64,000 bases of DNA from Rhizobium sp. TH135 (GCF_002855515.1 NZ_PKRP01000002.1:1-64000); one strand, 5' to 3'; positions 37,192 to 46,698 are shown, counted from the stretch's first letter. Notes: a model not told the origin generated them from the letters alone. Translations and numbers: made by a program.

Positions 37192-37905
37192 ATGGGCTCC
37201 TCTCACATCTACTCGGCCTTCGACGAGGAACTGAAGTTCCTGATGCGCCGCATCTCCGAAATGGGCGGTCTGGCAGAACAGATGGTCGCCGAAAGCGTGC
37301 GTTCTCTGGTGAATTCCGATGCGGCGCTTGCCCAGAAGGTGATCTCCGATGACGTCCTGATGGACGCCATGGAGCGCGAGATCGGCGACAAGGCCGTGAT
37401 CACCATCGCCAAGCGTCAGCCGGTTGCCTCCGACCTGCGCGAAATCATCGGCGCTCTTCGCATCGCCGCCGACCTCGAGCGCGTCGGCGATCTCGGCAAG
37501 AGCAACTCCAAGCGCGTTGTCGCCGTCCAGGCGACCGGCGTGCCGCGCAAGCTCGCCCGTGGTCTCGAGCATCTCTCGGATCTGGCGCTGGCTCAGCTCA
37601 AGGAAGTCCTCGACGTCTACACCACGCGCTCGGCCGAAAAGGCCAAGTCGATCCGTGACCGCGACGAGGAGATCGATGCCATCTACACCTCGCTGTTCCG
37701 CGAGCTCTTGACCTACATGATGGAAGATCCGCGCAACATCACCAGCTGCACCCATCTTCTTTTCTGTGCCAAGAACATCGAGCGTATCGGCGACCATGCG
37801 ACCAACATCGCCGAGACGATCTATTACATGACGACCGGTGCGCAGCCGGAAGGTGAGCGCCCGAAGGAAGACCTGACCTCTTCCGTCGGCGCGATCACCG
37901 AGTGA
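37192..37905 (+). CDS. phoU: Phosphate signalling protein PhoU
   Basis: 237-residue all-helical PhoU with the two repeated three-helix bundles; the metal-binding-type motifs RVGDLGKSNSKRV (EADLERVGDLG context) and KNIERIGDHATNIAE mark the repeats. It couples Pst transport activity to PhoR, repressing the regulon in high phosphate. ATG 37192 preceded by AAGGA; the longer frame from 37102 overlaps pstB and is rejected. 46 bp after pstB. Confidence 0.94.
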   Translation: MGSSHIYSAFDEELKFLMRRISEMGGLAEQMVAESVRSLVNSDAALAQKVISDDVLMDAMEREIGDKAVITIAKRQPVASDLREIIGALRIAADLERVGDLGKSNSKRVVAVQATGVPRKLARGLEHLSDLALAQLKEVLDVYTTRSAEKAKSIRDRDEEIDAIYTSLFRELLTYMMEDPRNITSCTHLLFCAKNIERIGDHATNIAETIYYMTTGAQPEGERPKEDLTSSVGAITE

Positions 37906-37930
37906 CGTTGTCCAGCGGGGTTGATGCCTG

Positions 37931-38614
37931 ATGCAGCCGAAAATTGCCGTGGTGGAAGACGAGGAGGCCCTCTCGGTCCTCCTTCGCTATAACCTTGAAG
38001 CCGAGGGCTATGAGGTCGAGACGATCCTCAGGGGTGACGAGGCTGAAATCCGCTTGCAGGAGCGGGTTCCAGACCTTCTGATCCTCGACTGGATGCTACC
38101 GGGCGTGTCCGGGATCGAACTCTGCCGCAGACTTCGGGTCCGCCCCGAGACCGAGCGCCTGCCGATCATCATGCTGACGGCTCGTGGTGAGGAAAGTGAG
38201 CGGGTGCGTGGCCTGGCGACGGGCGCGGACGACTATGTCGTCAAGCCCTTCTCGACGCCCGAGCTGATGGCCCGCGTCAAGGCCATGCTCCGCCGCGCCA
38301 AGCCCGAGGTTCTCTCCAGCGTCCTGCGCTGCGGCGATATCGAGCTCGACCGCGAGACGCACCGCGTCCATCGCAAGAGCCGCGAGGTTCGCCTCGGACC
38401 GACCGAGTTCCGGCTCCTGGAATTCCTCATGGCATCGCCGGGTCGCGTCTTCTCGCGTTCCCAGCTGCTGGATGGTGTCTGGGGTCACGACATCTATGTC
38501 GACGAACGCACCGTCGACGTGCACGTCGGGCGCCTGCGCAAGGCGCTGAACTTCTCGAACATGCAGGATGTTATCCGCACCGTGCGCGGCGCGGGTTATT
38601 CCATGGAAGCCTGA
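37931..38614 (+). CDS. phoB: Phosphate regulon response regulator PhoB
   Basis: 227-residue OmpR/PhoB-type regulator. Receiver with VVEDEEALS, phospho-acceptor Asp53 (LILDWMLPGVSG), TARGEESER and KPFSTPELMARV; C-terminal winged helix (about 130-225) with GPTEFRLLEFLM, DVHVGRLRKALN and IRTVRGAGYSME. Last gene of the operon, 25 bp after phoU. Presumed to bind the Pho box before pstS. Confidence 0.95.
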   Translation: MQPKIAVVEDEEALSVLLRYNLEAEGYEVETILRGDEAEIRLQERVPDLLILDWMLPGVSGIELCRRLRVRPETERLPIIMLTARGEESERVRGLATGADDYVVKPFSTPELMARVKAMLRRAKPEVLSSVLRCGDIELDRETHRVHRKSREVRLGPTEFRLLEFLMASPGRVFSRSQLLDGVWGHDIYVDERTVDVHVGRLRKALNFSNMQDVIRTVRGAGYSMEA

Positions 38615-38636
38615 GCAAGCTAGTTTTTTCTCGATT

Positions 38637-38671
38637 AAGGGGCCGCACGGATCATCCGCTGCGACCCTTTT
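38637..38671 (+). terminator. Probable terminator after phoB
   Basis: AAGGG...CCCTTTT with inner pairing GC/GC and GGAT/ATCC (38637-38671), an interrupted stem followed by TTTT, 23 bp after the phoB stop. Imperfect, so moderate support only. Confidence 0.45.
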
Positions 38672-38689
38672 CGTTTCAGGCGAGAGCCC

Positions 38690-38718
38690 AAAAGAAAACG
38701 GGCCCCGAAGGCCCCGTT
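38690..38718 (-). terminator. Intrinsic terminator of gcrA
   Basis: Read on the minus strand: AACGGGGCC, TTCG-containing loop, GGGCCCGTT, then TTCTTTT (positions 38718 down to 38690). GC-rich stem plus T-run, 25 bp past the gcrA stop. Confidence 0.85.
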
Positions 38719-38742
38719 GCATGTCTCGATCTTGCCGATGGA

Positions 38743-39288
38743 TTAGCGGGCGGCCTTGCGGCGTTCGCTGACCGGCTGATAGGCGAGCTTCGCGTGATAG
38801 GTGCAGTAAGGTGCGCTATCAGCGATCTCGCAGCCGCAGAAGTGGAAGTCGTCCTTCATCGGGTCGCCGATCGGCCACTTGCACGTGCGCTCGGTCAGTT
38901 CCGTCAGCGCCAGACGACGCGAGATCGGCACGACCACGTTGAGAGAGCGGCGAACTTCGACTTCCTCGTAGGCTTCGACTTCGACCTCTTCCTTCAGCAT
39001 GGTTGCGCCAGCAGCGCGGGTCACCGTGCGGGTGGTCGTGGTGGCTGCCGGACGGTTCTGGAAGGCGGCCGGACGCTGGGTCTGCGCCGGGCGCTTTGCC
39101 GGACGGGCCGCAGACGAGCTGCCGCCCGCCTTTGCACGGCCGGGAAGGTTAAGGCGGTGCACCTTGCCGATAACGGCATTGCGGCTTACGCCACCGAGTT
39201 GTGCTGCAATCTGGCTCGCGCTGAGGCCTTCAGCCCACAGCCGCTTCAGTCTCTCGACCCTGTCGTCAGTCCATTGCATAGTCGTCAT
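38743..39288 (-). CDS. gcrA: Cell-cycle regulator GcrA
   Basis: 181-residue GcrA homologue: N-terminal DNA-binding domain MQWTDDRVERLKRLWAEGLS with QIAAQLGGVSRNAVIGKVHR helix-turn-helix (residues ~4-45), a variable Thr/Arg/Ala linker, and the C-terminal region LTELTERTCKWPIGDP with FCGCE and YCTYHAKLAY that binds sigma-70 in Caulobacter. GcrA works with sigma-70 at promoters methylated at GANTC by CcrM. ATG 39279 (MQWTDD) is an alternative start three codons inside. The upstream intergenic region is remarkably rich in GANTC. Confidence 0.95.
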   Translation of the reverse strand: MTTMQWTDDRVERLKRLWAEGLSASQIAAQLGGVSRNAVIGKVHRLNLPGRAKAGGSSSAARPAKRPAQTQRPAAFQNRPAATTTTRTVTRAAGATMLKEEVEVEAYEEVEVRRSLNVVVPISRRLALTELTERTCKWPIGDPMKDDFHFCGCEIADSAPYCTYHAKLAYQPVSERRKAAR

Positions 39289-39323
39289 GCCAATTCTCTC
39301 CGCCGCTCGCGTCTGTGATGGCA

Positions 39324-39587
39324 GAATCCGTCACCGTTGCTTCGAACGAATCCGAAACAAAACCGCCTCGATACTGTCGGTGAGCACTTCCGCCGCATGC
39401 AATCTATTAATGAAATTTAACCTAGAGGTCGGGTGACTCCGTGACAAGAGTCGCAGGAATCATCTGGAATCGATTTCGCGGTTTTCCCCAACTTGCTTCC
39501 CGAGTGAGTCAAGTATGCAACAGGTGGAATCTGCCCAGGCGCTCGTGCTGCGCGTGTCGGCCGAATCCGTGCCTACTCCTGCGATTC
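39324..39587. promoter_or_regulatory. GANTC-dense regulatory region between gcrA and argD
   Basis: The 438-bp gap 39289-39726 has no convincing gene. It holds ten GANTC (CcrM methylation) sites in 264 bp, starting at 39324, 39348, 39435, 39448, 39457, 39467, 39506, 39527, 39563 and 39583; about one would be expected by chance. It also contains TTAA-N6-TTAACC (39407-39422), near the CtrA box TTAA-N7-TTAA, and a TTGACA (39600-39605) with GATAGT 17 bases on. Together these point to cell-cycle control of gcrA and/or the argD side. An open frame at 39441-39698 is not supported. Confidence 0.6.
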
Positions 39588-39634
39588 CTGCAGAAAACGT
39601 TGACATCGCAGGGGCGAATGCCGATAGTGCCCCC

Positions 39635-39656
39635 GCCGCCGCGAGGCGGCATTTTT
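39635..39656 (+). terminator. Intrinsic-terminator-like hairpin 70 bp ahead of argD
   Basis: GCCGCC (39635-39640), loop GCGA, GGCGGC (39645-39650), then ATTTTTAATTTTT. GC stem with a tetraloop and T-run on the plus strand, with no known upstream plus-strand gene to terminate, so it may end a small RNA or an argD leader. Confidence 0.65.
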
Positions 39657-39726
39657 AATTTTTCCGGGACCTCTGAGGCGTCCCGCCGTCGCGTGTGACG
39701 GATCGTCGAGAAGGATTGTGACAGCC

Positions 39727-40929
39727 ATGGCCGAAGCTACGCCGCTCTACCAGACCTACAATCGGGCGCCGCTGCGTTTCGAGCGAGGCGAGGGCGTCTG
39801 GCTTGTGACGGAGAGTGGCGAGCGATACCTCGATTTTGCAGCCGGTGTGGCGGTAACTTCCGTCGGTCACGGCCATCCGCATGTCGTGGGCGCTCTGAAG
39901 GATCAGGCCGACAAGGTCTGGCATCTGTCGAACCTCTATGAAGTGCCGGGCCAGGAAGTTTTGGCCAAACGCCTGACGGACGTCACCTTTGCTGATCGCG
40001 TCTTCTTCACCAATTCGGGTGCGGAAGCGCTGGAATGCGCGATCAAGACCGCGCGCCGCTACCACTTTGCCAAGGGGCATCCTGAGAAGTTCCACATCAT
40101 CACGATGGAAGGCGCCTTCCACGGCCGCACCATCGCGACGATTGCCGCCGGTGGCCAGGAAAAGTACCTCGAAGGCTTCGGCCCGAAGGCCCCCGGTTTC
40201 GATCAGGTGCCCTTCGGCGATCTGGAAGCGGTCAAGGCATCCATGAGCGATGCGTCGGCTGCAATCCTGGTGGAGCCCGTTCAGGGTGAGGGCGGCATCC
40301 GTCCGATCCCGGTGGAAATGCTGCGCGCCTTGCGCGACCTTTGCGACGAGCATGGCCTGCTCCTGATCCTCGATGAAGTCCAGTGCGGCGTCGGCCGGAC
40401 AGGCAAGCTTTTTGCTCACGAATGGGCCGGTATCACGCCTGACATCATGGCTGTCGCCAAGGGCATTGGTGGTGGCTTCCCGCTCGGCGCCTGCCTTGCG
40501 ACCGAAGAGGCGGCCTACGGCATGAAGGCCGGCACGCATGGCTCGACCTATGGCGGCAACCCGCTTGGCATGGCGGTCGGCAACGCCGTTCTCGATGTCG
40601 TGCTGGAAGATGGCTTCCTTGAGAACGTGCGCGACACCGCACTCGTGTTCCGCCAGGGTCTGGCGTCGCTGAAGGACCGGTTCCCCGACGTGATCGAGGA
40701 CGTGCGTGGCGAAGGCCTGATGCTCGGCCTCAAGGCCAAGGTCCCGAACACCGAACTCTTGTTGGCGATGCGTGACGAGCACCTGCTCGGCGTTCCCGCA
40801 GGCGACAACGTCATTCGTCTTCTGCCGCCGCTGACGGTCACGGCTGAAGAGGCCCGTGACGGCATCGCCCGTATCGAACAGGCCGCCGAACATATCCGCG
40901 CCAAGGCCGCAGTTGCAGCGTCTGCCTAA
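39727..40929 (+). CDS. argD: Acetylornithine aminotransferase
   Basis: 400-residue class III PLP aminotransferase of arginine synthesis. Conserved segments: [20 protein letters not shown] at the N-terminus, [44 protein letters not shown], and the Schiff-base Lys245 in [13 protein letters not shown], then [14 protein letters not shown] 39727 has AAGGA 11 bases upstream; GTG 39718 is too close to that site. Followed by argF after 16 bp, forming a two-gene arginine operon (possibly continuing to hslO). Confidence 0.95.
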   Translation: MAEATPLYQTYNRAPLRFERGEGVWLVTESGERYLDFAAGVAVTSVGHGHPHVVGALKDQADKVWHLSNLYEVPGQEVLAKRLTDVTFADRVFFTNSGAEALECAIKTARRYHFAKGHPEKFHIITMEGAFHGRTIATIAAGGQEKYLEGFGPKAPGFDQVPFGDLEAVKASMSDASAAILVEPVQGEGGIRPIPVEMLRALRDLCDEHGLLLILDEVQCGVGRTGKLFAHEWAGITPDIMAVAKGIGGGFPLGACLATEEAAYGMKAGTHGSTYGGNPLGMAVGNAVLDVVLEDGFLENVRDTALVFRQGLASLKDRFPDVIEDVRGEGLMLGLKAKVPNTELLLAMRDEHLLGVPAGDNVIRLLPPLTVTAEEARDGIARIEQAAEHIRAKAAVAASA

Positions 40930-40945
40930 GACAGGACCCTCTTTC

Positions 40946-41863
40946 ATGGCATCTCCCAAGCATTTTCTCGATCTCTCCGCTGTCACGGCTGGGGACCTCC
41001 GCGGTATTCTCGAAGACGCAAAGTCTCGCAAGCAGGCGACCAAGGCCGGCACCGCCGACAAACCGCTTGCCGGCAAGATGCTGGCGATGATTTTCGAGAA
41101 GCCCTCGACCCGCACGCGCGTGTCCTTCGATGTCGGCATGCGCCAGTTGGGTGGCGAGACACTGTTCCTCTCCGGCACCGAAATGCAGCTTGGTCGTGCC
41201 GAAACGATTGGTGACACCGCCAAGGTTCTGTCCCGCTATGTCGATGCGATCATGATCCGCACCACCGATCATGCCCGTCTCCTGGAGATGGCCGAGCATG
41301 CGACGGTCCCCGTGATCAACGCGCTGACGGATCTCACCCATCCCTGCCAGATCATGGCAGACATCATGACCATCGAAGAGCATCGTGGCCCGGTCACGGG
41401 CAAGACGCTTGCCTGGACGGGCGACGGCAACAACGTGTTGCATTCGCTGGTCGAAGGCTCGGCCCGCTTCGGCTACAAGATGAACATGGCCGTGCCGCTC
41501 GGCTCGGAGCCGGATGACAAGATCCTCAACTGGGCCCGCAACAATGGCGGCGAGATCATGCTGTGCCATGATGCCGACCGCGCGGTGACCGGTGCCGATG
41601 CCGTCATCACCGACACCTGGGTGTCGATGAACCAGGAGCACAAGGCCCGCGGCCACAATGTCTTCCAGCCTTTCCAGGTCAATGCGGAGCTGATGAAGAA
41701 GGCCAATGACGAGGCGCTCTTCCTGCACTGCCTGCCGGCCCATCGTGGCGAGGAAGTGACGGACGAGGTGATCGACGGCGTACAGTCTGTGGTCTTCGAC
41801 GAAGCCGAGAACCGTCTGCACGCGCAGAAGTCGATCCTCGCCTGGTGCCTCGGCGCCATCTGA
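40946..41863 (+). CDS. argF: Ornithine carbamoyltransferase
   Basis: 305-residue OTCase. Carbamoyl-phosphate site [23 protein letters not shown] (HPxQ), ornithine loop VSMNQE, and the LPAHRGEEV (HCLPxxRGxEV) signature with the catalytic Cys in LHCLPAHRG. It condenses ornithine with carbamoyl phosphate to citrulline. Start ATG 40946 preceded by AGGA; a longer frame into argD is rejected. 121 bp separate it from hslO. Confidence 0.96.
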   Translation: MASPKHFLDLSAVTAGDLRGILEDAKSRKQATKAGTADKPLAGKMLAMIFEKPSTRTRVSFDVGMRQLGGETLFLSGTEMQLGRAETIGDTAKVLSRYVDAIMIRTTDHARLLEMAEHATVPVINALTDLTHPCQIMADIMTIEEHRGPVTGKTLAWTGDGNNVLHSLVEGSARFGYKMNMAVPLGSEPDDKILNWARNNGGEIMLCHDADRAVTGADAVITDTWVSMNQEHKARGHNVFQPFQVNAELMKKANDEALFLHCLPAHRGEEVTDEVIDGVQSVVFDEAENRLHAQKSILAWCLGAI

Positions 41864-41984
41864 GGTCGGATTTCGGGCGCCTTTCGGGTGACTTGACGTT
41901 TCGCGCAGGTGATCCCATCTGTGCCCTTTCTGATCGGGCCTCTCAGGCCTAGCGTATGGCGCCCCGTGTGCCGGGAGTACATTC

Positions 41985-42974
41985 ATGGCGATGAAACAAG
42001 CAGAACTCGGCGAATTCGGTTTCGCCGGTGACGATCGTGTGGTCCCCTTCCAGGTGGAGGGTCTCGACGTGCGCGGTCGCACCGTGCAGCTCGGTCCGCT
42101 GATCAACACCATCCTCGATCGCCACGCCTATCCGGCGCCGGTGGCCCGCCTTCTCGCCGAAGCGATTGTGCTGACGGTGCTGATCGGCACGTCGCTGAAG
42201 TTCGAAGGTAAGTTCACGGTCCAGACCAAGGGCAACGGCCCGGTGGATCTGCTGGTCGCCGATTTCAGCTCGCCCGAAAGCGTCCGCGCCTATGCCCGTT
42301 TCGACGAGCAGGCGGTGGCCGATGCCGTGGCTGAGGGCCGGGCTTCACCGGAACAGCTGCTTGGCGAGGGCGTGCTGGCCTTCACCATCGACCAGGGCTC
42401 CTACATGCAGCCTTATCAGGGCATCGTGCCGCTCGACGGGACCTCGCTCGAGGATATCGCCGGTGTCTATTTCCGCCAGTCGGAGCAGATCCCGACGCGG
42501 GTGCGCCTCGGTGCAGCCGAACTCTTCGATCGTGACGAAAACGGCAAGCCGCGCCGGACGTGGCGGGCCGGCGGTCTGATCGCGCAGTTCCTGCCGGAAG
42601 CGCCCGAGCGGATGCGCCAGCCCGACCTGCACGGCGGTGACGGCGATGATCGCGATACCGATCTGCATGGCGATGACGCCTGGGATGAAGCGCGCATGCT
42701 GGTAGAGACCATTGACGCCGACGAGCTCACCGATCCCCAGGTCGGCATTGAACGGCTGCTCTTCCGCCTGTTCCACGAACGCGGTGTGCGTGCCTATGAG
42801 CCGCAGGCCGTGCATGATCGCTGCAGCTGCTCGCGAGAGCGCCTGAAAGGCGTTCTCCAGGGCTTCAATGCAGAGGAGATCGAAGCAAGCACCGAAGACG
42901 GTAAGATCACCGTCAGCTGCGAGTTCTGCTCGACGAACTACGAGTTCTCTCCCGACGAACTCACCGCTGTCTAA
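41985..42974 (+). CDS. hslO: Redox-regulated chaperone Hsp33
   Basis: 329-residue HslO. The C-terminal zinc/redox switch is complete: Cys280 and Cys282 in RCSCSRERL (CxC) and Cys312/Cys315 in CEFC (CxxC). The N-terminal chaperone domain includes LGPLINTILDRHAYP and GNGPVDLLVADFSS. An acidic/histidine insertion (HGGDGDDRDTDLHGDDA) around residue 220 is typical of rhizobial Hsp33. Protects proteins from oxidative unfolding. Start ATG has GGGAG upstream. Confidence 0.95.
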   Translation: MAMKQAELGEFGFAGDDRVVPFQVEGLDVRGRTVQLGPLINTILDRHAYPAPVARLLAEAIVLTVLIGTSLKFEGKFTVQTKGNGPVDLLVADFSSPESVRAYARFDEQAVADAVAEGRASPEQLLGEGVLAFTIDQGSYMQPYQGIVPLDGTSLEDIAGVYFRQSEQIPTRVRLGAAELFDRDENGKPRRTWRAGGLIAQFLPEAPERMRQPDLHGGDGDDRDTDLHGDDAWDEARMLVETIDADELTDPQVGIERLLFRLFHERGVRAYEPQAVHDRCSCSRERLKGVLQGFNAEEIEASTEDGKITVSCEFCSTNYEFSPDELTAV

Positions 42975-42989
42975 CAAAGACAGGCGATG

Positions 42990-43017
42990 GCAAAGGGCCC
43001 AAAGACGGGCCCTTTGC
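42990..43017. terminator. Hairpin terminator after hslO
   Basis: GCAAAGGGCCC (42990-43000), loop AAAGAC, GGGCCCTTTGC (43007-43017): 11 perfect pairs, 15 bp past the hslO stop. There is no run of T after it on the plus strand beyond the stem itself. Confidence 0.65.
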
Positions 43018-43134
43018 ACGAAGAATGTGTCGGCGATCACTGCAGATTTGTTTGCGATACATTCTTTCTATACTATTCAGCTATTCTAAATGAATATCTC
43101 CTAGGGTGGCCTTAGCGCTTTGGGGACACCTTGA

Positions 43135-45099
43135 ATGCATTCGTCACAGGACGCGGCTGGACGTCGCGGGGAATTGGTCGCAGGGAAGGACCCTCAGGCT
43201 CATGCTTGGTCTCTGGCCCAGCTGAGCATCTCCGCGAAGCGCCAATACCGGGTATGGACGAGTGCCACCAGACGACGTGCCATGGCCGAAGCCTATCGGC
43301 CCATCGTGCGCGGGTTTCTCCTGCCGGGCGCCGCCTACTACTTCCTGGTCAGCTGGCTCCATTGGCAGGACGAAAGCGGCTTCAGTCTTCTGATCCTCGG
43401 CGGCATTAGTTGGCTCACAGCCGTTTCCTACACGGCCTTCCGTTGGCTGCTTCTGCCAGCCGGCCGGACTTCGCTGCAGCGGCTTGAAGCCGTCGGCTTC
43501 GCCACCAATCTTCTGATGTATTCGAATGTACTCGCCTACATGCTTCTGCATTTTGAGGAGCAGAAGCTCATCTATTTCGTGCTGATGGCGGTGGTGTTCT
43601 CCACCTCAGGCGTCACCCTGCGCGCAACGCTGGCCAGCGTCGTCCTCTCCATCGGCAGCCTGTTCTGGTTTTCCGCTCAGGCCTCCCCCGATGTGGCCAA
43701 GCAATTCGTCTTCATCGGTCTGGCAACCTCCTTTGCCGCCTTCGGCATGGCGAGCCTCCTGCGCAAGGCGATCCTTCGGCAGATCGATGCCCGACTGCTC
43801 GCCGACCAGTTGGCGGCACGCGACAGCCTGACAGGCATTGCCAACCGCCGTTCGGTCTTTTCCCGCATCGATGAGCTTGTCGAAGAGAGGAAGCCGTTCT
43901 GGGTTGGCATTCTCGATCTCGATGGCTTCAAGTCGATCAACGACATCTACGGCCACGCTGTCGGCGATCATCTGTTGTGTGAGGTCGTCGAGCGGCTGAA
44001 GCTTCGCCAGCGACAAGGCCTCGAGTTCGGTCGCATCGGCGGAGACGAGTTCGCCATCGTGATCGAAGGAGATCCAGGTGAAATCGAGGTCGAAGACTTC
44101 GGCAACAGTCTGATCCACGACATCTCCCAGGACTATGATTTCCAGCCGCTGCAACTGTCCGTGAGCGGCACGATCGGCTTTGCGCAGTTTCCAAAAATGG
44201 GAATCACCGCAAGACAGATCTATGAGAAGGCAGACTTCGCCCTCTATCGCGGCAAGCAGTTTGCCCGCCACCAGTCGACGATCTTCACCGTCGATCAGGA
44301 CAAGGAGATGCGCGAGAGCCTGGCGCTTGAACGGGCGTTGAGAGAGGCGCGCATGGAGGATGAGTTCCACCTCCTCTTCCAGCCGCAATTCGATATTGCC
44401 GCCCGCCGGGTGGTGAGCTTCGAGGCACTTGCACGCTGGCAAAGCCCGACGCTCGGTCCCGTGCGGCCGGACCGCTTCATCCGGGCTGCCGAGCGGGCGG
44501 GTCTCATCCAGCAGGTCACCCGCATTCTCTTCGGCAAGGCGCTTGATGCGCTGGAGCTTTGGCCGGATGAGATCACCATCTCGTTCAATCTTTCAGCCCA
44601 GGACCTGGCCGACCGTGCCTTCGTCTTCTCCCTCGTTGCCCAGGTCCATGCACGCGGCATCAGCCCCGCAAGGATCGAGTTCGAGATCACCGAGACGGCA
44701 GTGATGAAGGATATCGCCACGTCCCGCATTTTGCTGGAAGACCTCTCCTCCGCCGGCTTCAAGATCGCGCTCGACGATTTCGGCTCGGGCTATTCCAGCT
44801 TCGAATACATCGACCAGTTGCCGCTGAACAAGGTCAAGATTGACAAGAGCTTCGTGCGCAAGGTCGCCGATAGCGTCACCTCCCGGGAGGTGGTGGCTGC
44901 CATCATCACGCTCTGCCGCAACCTCCATCTCAAATGCGTGCTGGAGGGCGTGGAGACCGAAAGCGAGATGGCAACCCTTGCGCCCCTGTCGCCGCAGCTG
45001 ATCCAGGGCTATCTCTTCGGTCGGCCGATGTCGCAGCGCGACGTGCTCAGCCTTCTCCTGCGCGCCGAACAGCAGGACGCCGACAGCAGCGCGGCGTGA
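43135..45099 (+). CDS. Membrane GGDEF-EAL cyclic-di-GMP protein
   Basis: 654-residue protein. About six hydrophobic helices (residues ~60-215, e.g. FLLPGAAYYFLVSWLHW) form an MHYT/7TM-like or MASE-like membrane sensor, followed by GGDEF (RIGGDEFAIV, residues 302-306 intact) and EAL (SFEALARW, Glu430) domains. The EAL catalytic set looks complete: NLSAQDL, EITETAVM, LDDFGSGYSS, KIDKSFVR, LEGVE, QGYLFGRP. It could both make and degrade c-di-GMP. The promoter region 43020-43134 is AT-rich. Its relation to the HD-GYP operon at 12-16 kb is only functional. Confidence 0.9.
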   Translation: MHSSQDAAGRRGELVAGKDPQAHAWSLAQLSISAKRQYRVWTSATRRRAMAEAYRPIVRGFLLPGAAYYFLVSWLHWQDESGFSLLILGGISWLTAVSYTAFRWLLLPAGRTSLQRLEAVGFATNLLMYSNVLAYMLLHFEEQKLIYFVLMAVVFSTSGVTLRATLASVVLSIGSLFWFSAQASPDVAKQFVFIGLATSFAAFGMASLLRKAILRQIDARLLADQLAARDSLTGIANRRSVFSRIDELVEERKPFWVGILDLDGFKSINDIYGHAVGDHLLCEVVERLKLRQRQGLEFGRIGGDEFAIVIEGDPGEIEVEDFGNSLIHDISQDYDFQPLQLSVSGTIGFAQFPKMGITARQIYEKADFALYRGKQFARHQSTIFTVDQDKEMRESLALERALREARMEDEFHLLFQPQFDIAARRVVSFEALARWQSPTLGPVRPDRFIRAAERAGLIQQVTRILFGKALDALELWPDEITISFNLSAQDLADRAFVFSLVAQVHARGISPARIEFEITETAVMKDIATSRILLEDLSSAGFKIALDDFGSGYSSFEYIDQLPLNKVKIDKSFVRKVADSVTSREVVAAIITLCRNLHLKCVLEGVETESEMATLAPLSPQLIQGYLFGRPMSQRDVLSLLLRAEQQDADSSAA

Positions 45100-45164
45100 G
45101 CGCTGACGCGCTCTTTCGGCCGCGGAGCTAGCTGCTCAACGGTTGGGCTTGGGAAGCTATCGGT

Positions 45165-46091
45165 CTATGCCGTCTCGAGCGCGACCTTCACGGCGATGTC
45201 TGCCATGGCGAGGATCGCCTCGCGCGAGTTGGCAGCGGCGATGAAACGGCCGTTGTGACAGAAGCTGGCACCCTTCACGCCGCAGACGGCCTCAAGGTCA
45301 CCATTGCTCAAGCCCGCCCATGCGGCGGGCAGGTCGGCCCGCTGCTCGAAGCTGTCTTCCACCTTGCGGATCCCGGTGATGCACCAGTCCTTGTCGCGCG
45401 GATGCACGACAAACAGCAGATGGTCGGCCCCGGCTTTCACGATCGCCGGGCGGAAAGGCATGCCCATCGGCAGTTCGAGAATGCGACGGTCACCCGTTGC
45501 GGCGATGGCGTCGAGCACCATGCTTTCAGCCCGCAGCTTGGAGGCGCGTTGTGCAATGCCCGCTTCCACGATCGCGCGAGCGATCGACAGTGCCGCATGG
45601 AAGCCGCGATCATCGGCGCCAGGCTGCTTGTCGTCGAAGACGGGCTTCAGCGTTTCGAGCAGGCTCGGCAGGGTCAGATCCGCGAGCGGTCCGGCCGTTG
45701 CAGGGCTGAGCGCCCCGTTGTCCAAGAGGTCGACCGGCAGCACGAATTTGGTGTCGAAGCCCTTGTGAATGGCCTCGACATGCCCCGAGGGAATGCCCAC
45801 GGCGGCGAGGTAGTCACGACCGTAGTGCTTCCAGATAAGGCCGAAGGAGCTGTAAGGCTGGCCGTCGTCGCGCAGTGGCGCGCCGCGCTGATGGTGATCG
45901 AAGATCCTGTTATCTGCGTCATAGGCACCGCCGACATCATAGATGATGCGGTCCGATGCTGGTGTGATCCAGTCCGGCGCGCGGCTGCGCACGACCGTCG
46001 CATCGGGGAAAAGGCGCGTCAGGATGACGGACGACAACAGTTCGTCGGCATGAAAGCCGCCACTATGGGTGACGAGATGGGTAATGCTCAT
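45165..46091 (-). CDS. MYG1 family protein (DHH-like metal-dependent hydrolase)
   Basis: 308-residue member of the MYG1/UPF0160 family. The metal-binding motifs are THSGGFHADELLSSVILT at the N-terminus, DVGGAYD and DHHQRG (DHH-type). Eukaryotic MYG1 is reported as an RNA exonuclease; the bacterial role is not established. Runs convergent with the GGDEF-EAL gene and shares its strand with apaG 80 bp upstream. Confidence 0.85.
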   Translation of the reverse strand: MSITHLVTHSGGFHADELLSSVILTRLFPDATVVRSRAPDWITPASDRIIYDVGGAYDADNRIFDHHQRGAPLRDDGQPYSSFGLIWKHYGRDYLAAVGIPSGHVEAIHKGFDTKFVLPVDLLDNGALSPATAGPLADLTLPSLLETLKPVFDDKQPGADDRGFHAALSIARAIVEAGIAQRASKLRAESMVLDAIAATGDRRILELPMGMPFRPAIVKAGADHLLFVVHPRDKDWCITGIRKVEDSFEQRADLPAAWAGLSNGDLEAVCGVKGASFCHNGRFIAAANSREAILAMADIAVKVALETA

Positions 46092-46171
46092 GCCGGGCGG
46101 GACCTTTGGCTGACGATGCTGATCGAGCCTCCGAGATAGCGGCAGCCGCCGGTCAACTCAACTGCCAATCG

Positions 46172-46564
46172 TCAATTGAGGGTGCGCACCATGCCTGGGC
46201 TGTCGAGCGAGAAGGCGGGGATCTCGACGTCGAAGCTTTCTCCGTCGTCGGTTTCCATCCGATAGGTGCCATACATCATGCCGGATGGCGTATCGAGCGG
46301 GCAGCCGGAGGAGTATTCATAGGTGCCGCCGGGATCAAGGCGCGGCTGCTCTCCGACCACGCCGGGGCCGCTGACCTCGTCGACCTGGCCGTTCTGGTCG
46401 GTGATGTGCCAATAGCGATGGGTAAGGCGGACGGTTTTCGCCGAGTGATTGGAGATCACGATCCGGTAGCCCCAGACATAGCGACTGTCATCCGGGTCCG
46501 ACTGTTCCTCGAGATAGTAAGGTTCGACCAGAACCTCTATGTCCCGTGTCAGTGCGCGATACAT
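46172..46564 (-). CDS. apaG: ApaG protein
   Basis: 130-residue ApaG beta-sandwich protein (Co2+/Mg2+ efflux-associated in older naming; function unclear). Conserved [45 protein letters not shown] and [11 protein letters not shown]. The ATG at 46564 yields the family's length (125-130); the frame open to 46639 is an extension without support. Between MYG1 and metZ on the same strand. Confidence 0.92.
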   Translation of the reverse strand: MYRALTRDIEVLVEPYYLEEQSDPDDSRYVWGYRIVISNHSAKTVRLTHRYWHITDQNGQVDEVSGPGVVGEQPRLDPGGTYEYSSGCPLDTPSGMMYGTYRMETDDGESFDVEIPAFSLDSPGMVRTLN

Positions 46565-46698
46565 GCGTGGACCCTGCGAAAACTTGCCTGCGATCATGAC
46601 AGAAATGGCGCTCTTTGTGGCGGTAACAAGATCAGCCACCGAACGTCACGATGCTTTCAAGGGATAACGACGCAACCGGACCCGTCAAGGGCAATTGC

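Noticed and set aside
39441..39698. 85-codon frame in the gcrA-argD gap as a small gene or leader peptide
   Set aside because: GTG start without a ribosome binding site, basic and cysteine-rich translation of no known kind, and it runs through the terminator hairpin.
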